Assembly: GCF_019397265.1 (NCBI RefSeq)
Contig: NZ_CP068985.1
Span: 3,762,501-3,826,500, forward strand
Reading direction: 5' to 3'
Length of the DNA stretch: 64,000 nucleotides
DNA from: Nonomuraea coxensis DSM 45129
GTDB lineage: Bacteria; Actinomycetota; Actinomycetes; Streptosporangiales; Streptosporangiaceae
The notes beneath the pieces are model-generated. The model made no database searches. It was not told the origin of the DNA and saw only the letters and a list, made by a program, of their open reading frames with translations. Numbering within the stretch: position 1 is the first letter of the stretch; every line of letters starts with the position of its first letter. Positions 36,853-44,013 of this stretch are shown here, in pieces. Made by a program: the position numbers and the translations under genes.

Positions 36853-38172
36853 ATGGATGTCCTGTCCTTCCGCACCCCCGGCCTGGGCGACCAGACCTAC
36901 CTGCTGACCCACGAGGGCAGAGGCGTCCTCGTCGACCCCCAGCGCGACATCGGCCGCTTCCTGGACGCCGCCGCCGAGCGCGACGTCGACCTGCGCCTGG
37001 TCCTGGAGACCCACCTGCACAACGACTACCTGTCCGGCGCCGGCGAGGCCGCGCGCCGCACCGGCGCCGAACTGGTGATGCCCGCCGGCGCCGCCCCCGC
37101 CTACGCGCACACGCCCGCCTTCCACCTGGAGGACCTCGACGCCGGCGGCGGCCTGACCGTCCGGCCCGTCCACACGCCTGGCCACACCCCTGAGCACACC
37201 AGCTACGTCGTGCTCCTCGACGGCGAGCCGGTCGCTGTCTTCTCCGGCGGCAGCCTGCTCGTGGCCACCGCCGGCCGCACCGACCTGCTCGGCCCCGAAC
37301 GCGCCCGCTCCCTGGCCCGCCTCCAGCACGCCTCGCTGCGCCGCCTGGCCGCGCTGCCGCCGGGGACCGCGCTGTACCCGACGCACGGCCAGGGGTCGTT
37401 CTGCACCGTGAGCGGCGCGGGCCGCCACACCTCCACGATCGGGACGGAGCTGGAGGACAACCCTCTGCTGGCCGTCGACGACCCGGAGAAGTTCGCCGAC
37501 GCGCTGCTGGCCGCCCCGATGCCCATCCCGGCCTTCTACCGGCACATGAGCCCGGTCAACCTCCTCGGCGTGCCCCCGATGCCGCCCGTCCGCGTGCCCG
37601 AACTCGACCGGCCCGCCGGTCACGTCGTGGACGTCCGCCCCCGGGACGTGCAGGCCAGGGGCATGCTGCCCGGCTCGTACGGCATCGAGCTGGACGACGA
37701 CTTCGGCGTCTGGGCCGGCTGGCTGCTGCCGTACGGGGAGGCGGTCACGCTGGTCGCCGAGCCCGGCCAGGACGTCACCGAGGCGGTCGTCCAGCTCGCC
37801 CGGGTCGGCTTCGACGACGTGCGCGGAGTCGTCCGGCCGCCGGGGGCGGCGGGCGCGCAGGCGTACGAGCTGGCCCGGCTTCCCGCCTTCGCCGCACGGC
37901 TGCGACAACCCGGGGCGCAGCTCCTCGACGTGCGGACGGCCCCCGAGCGCGAGCGCGTCAGGATCGAGGGGGCCGTCGAGCGTTTCCTGCCCGAGCTGTT
38001 CTCCGGCGGCGTCCCGGACGAGCTCGACCCGGACCGGCCCGTGCTCGTCGCCTGCGCCGGAGGCCGCCGCGCCGCCATCGCCGCCGCTGAGCTGGCCCGC
38101 CGGGACCGCCGGGCCGTGGCGCTCACGGGGGCCGGGATCGCCGAGCTGGCCGAGACCCTGGACGCCCCGTGA
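36853..38172 (+). CDS. MBL-fold hydrolase fused to rhodanese (persulfide dioxygenase-like)
   Basis: 439 aa. The first 250 residues are a metallo-beta-lactamase fold with THLHNDYLSGA, TPGHTPEHTSY and YPTHGQGSFC, the pattern of ETHE1/BlhA-type persulfide dioxygenases (one metal-site Asp-His of the classical HxHxDH reads N-D-Y). The C-terminal half has two rhodanese-like domains; the last has the active Cys in LVACAGGRRAA (about residue 400), while the first lacks one. Likely role is oxidation and transfer of persulfide sulfur. It is the first of a group of redox/stress genes. Confidence 0.85.
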   Translation: MDVLSFRTPGLGDQTYLLTHEGRGVLVDPQRDIGRFLDAAAERDVDLRLVLETHLHNDYLSGAGEAARRTGAELVMPAGAAPAYAHTPAFHLEDLDAGGGLTVRPVHTPGHTPEHTSYVVLLDGEPVAVFSGGSLLVATAGRTDLLGPERARSLARLQHASLRRLAALPPGTALYPTHGQGSFCTVSGAGRHTSTIGTELEDNPLLAVDDPEKFADALLAAPMPIPAFYRHMSPVNLLGVPPMPPVRVPELDRPAGHVVDVRPRDVQARGMLPGSYGIELDDDFGVWAGWLLPYGEAVTLVAEPGQDVTEAVVQLARVGFDDVRGVVRPPGAAGAQAYELARLPAFAARLRQPGAQLLDVRTAPERERVRIEGAVERFLPELFSGGVPDELDPDRPVLVACAGGRRAAIAAAELARRDRRAVALTGAGIAELAETLDAP

Positions 38173-38263
38173 AACGGAGCCCGCCGTTCCCGTGACCAGG
38201 AGCTTCTACGGGGCATCTGACCTGGGAGAAGGAGTACGAGTCCGGGGGACGAGGAGGTCCGCG

Positions 38264-38455
38264 ATGAGGGCGAGTGTGGGCGACCGGCTGGTGGTCGAGG
38301 GCACGTACGGCGGCGGGGTCCGCAAGGAAGGCGTGATCGTCCGGGTGGAGCACGACGACGGCTCGCCGCCCTACATCGTGCGCTGGCTGGAGGACGGGCA
38401 CGAGACCCTGGTGTTCCCCGGCCCCGACGCCCGGGTCGTCGCCGGGGCGCGGTGA
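38264..38455 (+). CDS. DUF1918 domain-containing protein
   Basis: 63 aa, ATG 38264 with ribosome site GAGGAGG. The SH3-like sequence RASVGDRLVVEGTYGGGVRKEGVIVRVEHDDGSPPY and WLEDGHETLVFPGPDARVV is typical of the whole family, which is confined mostly to actinobacteria. Function unknown; in other actinobacteria it often sits beside universal stress proteins, as here. Confidence 0.9.
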   Translation: MRASVGDRLVVEGTYGGGVRKEGVIVRVEHDDGSPPYIVRWLEDGHETLVFPGPDARVVAGAR

Positions 38456-38549
38456 CCCGGGCGGGCATCGACCGGGCGAGCCCGGCGGATCCGGCGCTGC
38501 GCGCCGTGCCGGCGGGCGGGCGGCGGCACGGAAGCGGAGGAGGCCCGGG

Positions 38550-39389
38550 ATGACCAGGCCCGTCGTGGTCGCCGTGGACGGCTCCGCACCGGCCGCCGCC
38601 GCCGTCGAATGGGCCGCCGCCGACGCCCAGCAAAGAGGGCTCGCGCTGCGGATCGTGCACGTGTGCGAGCGGCGGCCCCCCGAACAGGGCGGCCTGGAGC
38701 CCTGCGAGGAGACGCTGGCCGTGGCGCGGGACCGGGCGCTCGCCCTGACCCGCGACGTCGAGGTCGATGCCGCCCTGCTGACCGGCAACGTCGTCGAGGC
38801 CCTGCTCGCGGAGTCGGCGTCGGCCGAGAGCATGGTGCTGGGCAGCCGGGGGCTCGGCGGGTTCGCCGGGATGCTGCTCGGCTCGGTCGGCATGGGCGTG
38901 GCCGGGCACGCCGCCGGGCCGGTCGTGATCGTGCGCCGGACGTCCCCGGTGCGGCACGGCCGGGTGGTCGTCGGCGACGACGGCTCGGAGCAGGCGGCGG
39001 CGGCCGTCGCGTACGCGATCGAGCAGGCGAGGGCCCGCCGCGTCACCCTGCACGTGGTCTGCGCCTGGCAGACGCCGGTGTACTCGCCGTACGCGGCGGC
39101 GTACGAGACGCTGACGCAGGAAGGCTACGAGTACGTGGCGCGGGCCGCCGCCGCCCGCGCGGCGGCCTGGCGGGACGGCCACCCCGACGTCCCGATCACC
39201 GACGCGCAGGTGCACGGGCACCCGGTGAACGCCCTGATCGAGGCGGGCGGCGCGGCGGACCTCGTGGTCGTGGGCTCGCGCGGGCGTGGCGGGTTCGCCT
39301 CGGCCGTGCTCGGGTCCGTCGGCCACGCGGTCCTGCACCGCCTCACCTGCCCGGTCGCGGTGGTCAGGCCGCGCCCCGGCGGCGGGTGA
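38550..39389 (+). CDS. Universal stress protein, two UspA domains
   Basis: 279 aa with tandem Usp domains (about 1-140 and 145-279). Both have the ATP-binding signature: GSRGLGGFAGMLLGSVGMGVAGHA and GSRGRGGFASAVLGSVGHAVL, each with G-2x-G-9x-G(S/T). ATG 38550 has GGAGGAGG upstream. Tandem Usp proteins of actinobacteria are often induced by hypoxia via DevR/DosR-type regulators; the neighbourhood supports that but no DevR gene is present. Confidence 0.93.
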   Translation: MTRPVVVAVDGSAPAAAAVEWAAADAQQRGLALRIVHVCERRPPEQGGLEPCEETLAVARDRALALTRDVEVDAALLTGNVVEALLAESASAESMVLGSRGLGGFAGMLLGSVGMGVAGHAAGPVVIVRRTSPVRHGRVVVGDDGSEQAAAAVAYAIEQARARRVTLHVVCAWQTPVYSPYAAAYETLTQEGYEYVARAAAARAAAWRDGHPDVPITDAQVHGHPVNALIEAGGAADLVVVGSRGRGGFASAVLGSVGHAVLHRLTCPVAVVRPRPGGG

Positions 39390-39438
39390 CGGCCGGCCGA
39401 CGACACCCGCGGGAACGGCGCGCCGCCGTGGCGCCGGG

Positions 39439-40398
39439 TCAGGTCTCCGCCAGGACGAGGTCGCCCACCGGCCGCCGCGGCGCGCGGGCCACCACCGGCC
39501 CGTACCCCAGCCGGAGGATCATCTGCGGATGCCCGTGCGGGGTGCGCGGGTCGTCGCGCCGCCGCATGTCCCGCAGGTCGAGGGGCTGGTTGAGGAACGA
39601 CGCCGACACCTGGTGCCCGGCCGCGACGAGCAGCACCCGCTGCAGCGCCTGCCCCGCGCGCAGCCAGTCGAGCGGCCCGTCCCCGGCCGTGGTCAGCACC
39701 GCGAGCTGCGGGTACGGCTCGAAGCACGCTTCACCGCGGCGCCGGCCGAAGTCGCGGACCGGGTCCACCGGGCCGCCCGCCCTCGGCCCCTGCACGTACG
39801 ACGGCACGCCACGCCCGCCCGTCCACGCCTCCAGCTCCGCCAGGTACTCCTCGTCGCGGGCCAGCTCGTCCTCGGCGATCGCGGCGTGGTCGAGCACGTC
39901 CATGGCCGCGCGCCGGTCCAGCGGGACCAGCCTGGCCCGTTCCAGGGCCGCCGCCGCGCGCAGCTCCGCCAGCACCGCCGCGGGGACCGGCCGGTCGTCG
40001 AAGGGCATCCGGCAGGTCCGCCGCACCGGGATGAGGTCGTACAGCTCCCGCGCCTCCGCCGAGGGCCGCCCGCGCAGCGCGACCTGCGTCACGGCCAGCA
40101 GGTCCGGCCGCCCGTCCGGGTCGGGCAGCAGCCGCACGCCCGGCGACCGCCCGGCCGCCCGCGCCGCCACACGCAGGTTCAGCAGCGCGGCCCCGCAGCT
40201 CACGTGGAGCGAACGGCCGCGCGGGTCGCTCACCCGCAGCCAGCGGTCCCAGTCCGCCAGCAGCTCGACCAGCTCGCCGTGCCGCACCCTGAACCGCCAC
40301 GGCTGCGTGTTGTTCACCGAGGCCGCCTGCCCGGCCGCCACGATCAGCCGCCTGATGGCGAGGTCGGTGGGGCGCGCGGTGGGATATGACGTGATCAT
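39439..40398 (-). CDS. Acg-family nitroreductase-like FMN protein
   Basis: 319 aa from ATG 40398 (ribosome site AGGAGG, six bases before). N terminus LAIRRLIVAAGQAASVNNTQPWRFRV matches the Acg family of the mycobacterial dormancy regulon; two half-nitroreductase domains follow. The C terminus LILRLGYGP is the usual end motif. The protein probably binds FMN and may act as storage or reductase; the substrate is unknown. Two GGACC(T/C)TCCGGC-like repeats upstream resemble DevR boxes. Confidence 0.85.
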   Translation of the reverse strand: MITSYPTARPTDLAIRRLIVAAGQAASVNNTQPWRFRVRHGELVELLADWDRWLRVSDPRGRSLHVSCGAALLNLRVAARAAGRSPGVRLLPDPDGRPDLLAVTQVALRGRPSAEARELYDLIPVRRTCRMPFDDRPVPAAVLAELRAAAALERARLVPLDRRAAMDVLDHAAIAEDELARDEEYLAELEAWTGGRGVPSYVQGPRAGGPVDPVRDFGRRRGEACFEPYPQLAVLTTAGDGPLDWLRAGQALQRVLLVAAGHQVSASFLNQPLDLRDMRRRDDPRTPHGHPQMILRLGYGPVVARAPRRPVGDLVLAET

Positions 40399-40446
40399 GA
40401 CGTACCTCCTGAGCCCCACGCTGGCCCACCCGCCCCAAGGGACGTA

Positions 40447-40472
40447 GGGCCGGAGGTCCTGCCGAAGGTCCC
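40447..40472 (-). promoter_or_regulatory. Candidate DevR/DosR-like boxes upstream of the Acg-like gene
   Basis: On the minus strand GGGACCTTCGGC (40461-40472) is followed directly by a second, similar unit (AGGACCTCCGGCCC, 40447-40460). The form is close to the GGGAC(T/C)TTCGGCCC-type half-palindromes bound by DevR/DosR regulators. They lie about 50-75 bases before the start codon, as expected. Match judged by eye. Confidence 0.4.
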
Positions 40473-40503
40473 GCTCCGGGCAGAAGGGGCGTCGCGGGCC
40501 GGC

Positions 40504-40692
40504 TCACGCCTCGCCGGCGAGCTCGACGACCACCTCGGGCGGCCGGCGCAGCGAGTTGTGCACAGGGCAGCGCGAGATCACGGCCAGGAACGCGGGCCGC
40601 CGCTCGGCGGGCAGCCCCGGCGCGGAGACACGCAGCCGTACGGCGGCGACCCGCGCGGGCCGGTCGGCGGCCGGGCCGAAGTCCGCGCTCAC
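40504..40692 (-). pseudogene. OsmC-family C-terminal fragment
   Basis: 62 codons from a GTG at 40692 read RVAAVRLRVSAPGLPAERRPAFLAVISRCPVHNSLRRPP (positions 14-52), which resembles the C-terminal half of OsmC peroxiredoxins with the second redox Cys (CPVHNSL). The N-terminal half with the first Cys is absent. The frame stays open upstream as far as about 40815 (ITIDTRHATLQPPAPPSAADDLPERV) without a usual start codon. It may be a degraded gene or a short family variant. Confidence 0.55.
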
Positions 40693-40869
40693 CCGCTCGA
40701 CCCGTTCGGGCAGGTCATCGGCGGCGGACGGCGGCGCGGGGGGCTGGAGCGTCGCGTGGCGGGTGTCTATGGTGATCTCTTTTGTTCGCCAGGAACACGG
40801 ATGCCACCCTCCACCTTGGCCCCGGGAGGAAGAAGGGGAGGACCCAAACCCTCGCCGCCGCCGTACGGG

Positions 40870-41259
40870 TCAGGGGGCGGCGGGCGGGTCGAGTGCGGCG
40901 AGGGCCGCGTCGATCGTGGGGAGCAGGTCCAGGCCGTCGCCGCCGGCCGCGCCGAGCAGCGGCAGGCCGCCCGTGACCACCAGGCGCCCGCCCGCCGCCC
41001 TGGCCTCGCGCGTGGCCGCGCGCAGGACCTCGCGCCCGGCCGTGTCGAGGCTGGTCAGCCTGGAGAGGTCCACGACGAGCGCCGGGACCGCCAGCGTGGT
41101 GAGCGTCCTGGCGAGGTACATCCGGACGATGTCCACCGGCGCGCCGGACAGCGGCCCGCCGAGCTCGATCAGCAGGACCTCACCGCGTTCGCGGACCCGC
41201 AGGGAGAAGTCACCGGCGGCGGAGGGGTCCGTGGGATCGGCGGGCGCGGTCGGGGTCAT
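40870..41259 (-). CDS. STAS-domain protein (anti-sigma factor antagonist-like)
   Basis: 129 aa. STAS fold over about residues 18-115, with phospho-acceptor region LTSLDTAGREVL (Asp-Thr-Ala-Gly; Thr in place of the usual Ser). A disordered Pro/Ala N terminus precedes it. Such proteins bind an anti-sigma kinase when unphosphorylated. No kinase is adjacent. 139 bases separate it from the transporter stop upstream in the same direction. Confidence 0.85.
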   Translation of the reverse strand: MTPTAPADPTDPSAAGDFSLRVRERGEVLLIELGGPLSGAPVDIVRMYLARTLTTLAVPALVVDLSRLTSLDTAGREVLRAATREARAAGGRLVVTGGLPLLGAAGGDGLDLLPTIDAALAALDPPAAP

Positions 41260-41398
41260 CTGTCGCTGGCTCTCCAGGGCGGGACGGAAGCATCACCGGC
41301 CGGGCGTCCCGGCACACCGCCGACGACACTACCGGGTGGCGTTCCGCCGGCGGCGGGCGGACCCGGGCAGGGGTTCGGGCCCCCGCCAGGGGCGCGGC

Positions 41399-42682
41399 TC
41401 ACAGGAGGTACCGCAGCCACAGGTAGGGGGCGACCAGGCCGACGGTGACGACGGTGACGACGAGGCCGTACTTGGTGAACTGCCAGAAGCTGATCGGGGT
41501 GCCGTTGCGGGCGGCGATGCCGAGCACGACCACGTTGGCCGCCGCGCCGACGGCCGTGGCGTTGCCGCCCAGGTCGGCGCCGAAGGCCAGCGCCCACCAC
41601 AGCGCCTGGTCGCCGCCGTTCGCCTCGACGAGCTGCTCGACGATGGGGCTCATGGTGGCGACGTACGGGATGTTGTCCACGATCGCCGACAGGACGCCGG
41701 ACACCCCGAGCAGCCCCAGGGTGGTCAGCTCGGGCTGCCCGGCGGTCGCCTCCACGGCGGCCTTCGACAGCTCGCCGATGACCCCGGTCTCCACCAGGGA
41801 GCCCACCATGACGAACAGCCCGGCGAAGAACACCAGCGTGGGCCACTCCACCTCGGCGATGGCCTGCTCGGTGGTCACCTTCGTCACCGCGACCAGCACT
41901 CCGGCGCCGAGCAGCGCGACGATCGAGGGCTCGTAGTGCAGCACCGGGTGCAGCACGAACGCCGCCATGACCAGCGCCAGCACGCCCAGCGACTGCCACA
42001 GCAGGGTGCGGTCGCCGAGCGCCTCCCGCTCGTCCAGCGCCATGATCTCCATGGCACGTCCGGGGTCGTGCCGGAAGCGCCGGCCGAACAACAGCCAGCA
42101 CAGGCCGACGAACACCACCATCAGCACGATCACCATCGGCGCCATGTGCACGAGGAAGTCGTTGAACGTCAGCCCGCCCCGGCTGGCGATGATGATGTTC
42201 GGCGGGTCGCCGACCAGGGTGGCCGCGCCGCCGATGTTGGAGGCCATGGCCTCGGCGATGAGGAACGGCGCGGCCGGCAGCGCCAGCCGCTCGCACACGA
42301 GGAAGGTCACCGGCGCGATGAGCAGCACCGTCGTCACGTTGTCGAGCAGCGCCGAGGCCGCCGCGGTGATGACCACCAGCAGCACCATGAGCCGGAACGG
42401 CCGCCCGCGGGCCCGTTTGGCCGCCCAGATCGCCAGGAACTCGAAGACCCCGGTCTCCTTCAGCACCCCGACGATGATCATCATGCCGAGGAGCAGGAAG
42501 ATGACGTTCCAGTCGACGCCGGTGCGCTCGGAGAAGAACGCCGCCTCGGCGCCGGTCGCGTGGATCAGCAGCATGATCCCCGCCCCGCCGAGCGCGGCCG
42601 CGACCCGGTGGACCTTCTCGGTGGCGATCAGCGCGTACGCGGCCAGGAAGACCGCCACGCTCGCCCAGGAAAGCGCCGTCAC
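41399..42682 (-). CDS. ArsB/NhaD-type (SLC13/IT superfamily) ion transporter
   Basis: 427 aa with about eleven membrane helices. Two inverted repeats carry the substrate hairpins: SALLDNVTTVLLIAPV and SAIVDNIPYVATMSP, each with D-N-(V/I). NIGGAATLVGDPPNIIIAS is the family signature. Members move arsenite, Na+/H+ or organic anions; the protein itself cannot distinguish these. GTG start at 42682 has no good ribosome site. A compact structured leader with a hairpin shared with ktrB lies directly upstream, pointing to cation or osmotic control. Confidence 0.85.
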   Translation of the reverse strand: MTALSWASVAVFLAAYALIATEKVHRVAAALGGAGIMLLIHATGAEAAFFSERTGVDWNVIFLLLGMMIIVGVLKETGVFEFLAIWAAKRARGRPFRLMVLLVVITAAASALLDNVTTVLLIAPVTFLVCERLALPAAPFLIAEAMASNIGGAATLVGDPPNIIIASRGGLTFNDFLVHMAPMVIVLMVVFVGLCWLLFGRRFRHDPGRAMEIMALDEREALGDRTLLWQSLGVLALVMAAFVLHPVLHYEPSIVALLGAGVLVAVTKVTTEQAIAEVEWPTLVFFAGLFVMVGSLVETGVIGELSKAAVEATAGQPELTTLGLLGVSGVLSAIVDNIPYVATMSPIVEQLVEANGGDQALWWALAFGADLGGNATAVGAAANVVVLGIAARNGTPISFWQFTKYGLVVTVVTVGLVAPYLWLRYLL

Positions 42683-42699
42683 GCGGGAAACCGGTCAGT

Positions 42700-42769
42700 A
42701 AGGTGCACGGACCCATCCTTTACTCAGAACGGATGAACGACTCGCCGACCAGACTTCCCGGCACACCTT
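42700..42769 (-). ncRNA. Candidate structured leader (riboswitch-like) before the ArsB/NhaD-type gene
   Basis: Read on the minus strand, outer arms AAGGTG (42764-42769) and CACCTT (42700-42705) can pair. Inside lie the hairpin GCCG-N11-CGGC with loop GGAAGTCTGGT (42744-42762) and a second hairpin CATCC...GGATG (42710s-42730s). The start codon follows 17 bases after the outer stem. The first hairpin is identical over 19 bases to one before ktrB. The structure is inferred by eye; the ligand is unknown. Confidence 0.5.
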
Positions 42770-42892
42770 TGCACAACGTATCAAGAACAAGGGATCACCT
42801 GGATGCATCGCATGCGCAACCTCGACGCCGCCCGCGTCGAGGACCAGCGGCTCGACCGGGCCGGCGACTCCTGACGCTCAAGCCGGGCCTGG

Positions 42893-43912
42893 TCAGGAGG
42901 CCACCGGAGCGCGCGCCGCCGTGGACGTCCGCTCCACCAGCGCCGGCTGGAAGATCACGTGCCGGTGCTGGTGGCCCGGCACCCGGCCCGACTCCTCCAG
43001 CAGCATGAGCGTGGCGGTGTCGCCGATCTGCTCGCGCGGCTGCCGGATCGACGACAGCGGCACGGCGGCCGCCGCCGCGAAGTCGATGTCGTCGTAGCCG
43101 AGGATCGCCACGTCGCCGGGCACCCGCAGCCCGCGCTGCGTCAGCTCCTGCAGCACACCCAGCGCGACCAGGTCGTTGCCGCAGAACACCGCCGTCGGCC
43201 GCGCCTCGGGGGACAGTTCGGCGATCTCCCTGCCCGCCGTGCGGCCGGTCGCGACGTTGAGGTCGGGCAGCCGGATGACGGTCAGCCGCCCCCGCCCGCC
43301 CAGCACGCCGGCCAGCCCGTCGTGCCGGTCCTCCACCTGCCGCACGCTGAACGGCCCGCCGGCGTAGGCGATGTGCCGGTGCCCGCGCTCCAGCAGGTGC
43401 CGCCCGGCCAGCCGGCCGCCGAGCACGTCGTCCACCGCCACCGCGCAGCCGTGGCTGAGCCGGGAGGAGTTGTCGAACACCACGACCGGGATGCCCCGCG
43501 ACACCAGCCGGTCCAGCCGCTCCCGCTGCCCCCGGTCGTTGACCGGCGTGATGAGCACGCCCAGCGGCCGCTGCTCCGCCAGCTCCTCGATCAGCCGCTC
43601 CTCCCGCTCGGCGTCCTTGCTGCTGTTGAACACCATCACGGTCAGCCGGTCGCGCTGCGCGGCGCTCTCGACGCCGCTGAGCACGTCGATGAAGAACGGG
43701 TTGGCCAGGTCGAGCGCGACGACGGCGATCGTCCGGCTGCGCCCGGCCCGCAGCTGCCTGGCCGAGCCGTTGCGGACGTAGCCGAGCCGCGTGATCGCGG
43801 CCTGCACGCGCTCGCGGGTCTCGGGGGCGACCAGGTCGGGACGGTTGAGCACGTTGCTCACGGTGCCGACGGAGACCCCGGCGAGGCGGGCGACCTCTTT
43901 GATGCTCGACAT
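42893..43912 (-). CDS. LacI-family transcriptional regulator
   Basis: 339 aa. N-terminal helix-turn-helix IKEVARLAGVSVGTVSNVLN with hinge GYVRNGSARQLRAGRS; the rest is a sugar-binding-type core. The palindrome TGAAACGATTCA at 43994-44005 is 82 bases before its start, and the same palindrome stands before the aldo/keto reductase gene. The regulator probably controls itself and the reductase-GH3 pair, with a glycoside breakdown product as inducer. Confidence 0.9.
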   Translation of the reverse strand: MSSIKEVARLAGVSVGTVSNVLNRPDLVAPETRERVQAAITRLGYVRNGSARQLRAGRSRTIAVVALDLANPFFIDVLSGVESAAQRDRLTVMVFNSSKDAEREERLIEELAEQRPLGVLITPVNDRGQRERLDRLVSRGIPVVVFDNSSRLSHGCAVAVDDVLGGRLAGRHLLERGHRHIAYAGGPFSVRQVEDRHDGLAGVLGGRGRLTVIRLPDLNVATGRTAGREIAELSPEARPTAVFCGNDLVALGVLQELTQRGLRVPGDVAILGYDDIDFAAAAAVPLSSIRQPREQIGDTATLMLLEESGRVPGHQHRHVIFQPALVERTSTAARAPVAS

Positions 43913-43993
43913 CGTTCCTCAGTGTCAGTCGCCAGTGTCAGTCGCCACCGCGTCCTGCGGGGCGGGCCCAGCTTATGCGATCACCGGACGGAC

Positions 43994-44005
43994 TGAAACG
44001 ATTCA
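43994..44005 (-). promoter_or_regulatory. LacI-type operator, copy 1 (before the LacI gene)
   Basis: TGAAACGATTCA, of the palindromic form TGAA-W-CG-W-TTCA with the central CG typical of LacI-family sites. It lies between the GH3 stop and the LacI start. Confidence 0.75.
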
Positions 44006-44013
44006 TACCCTCC

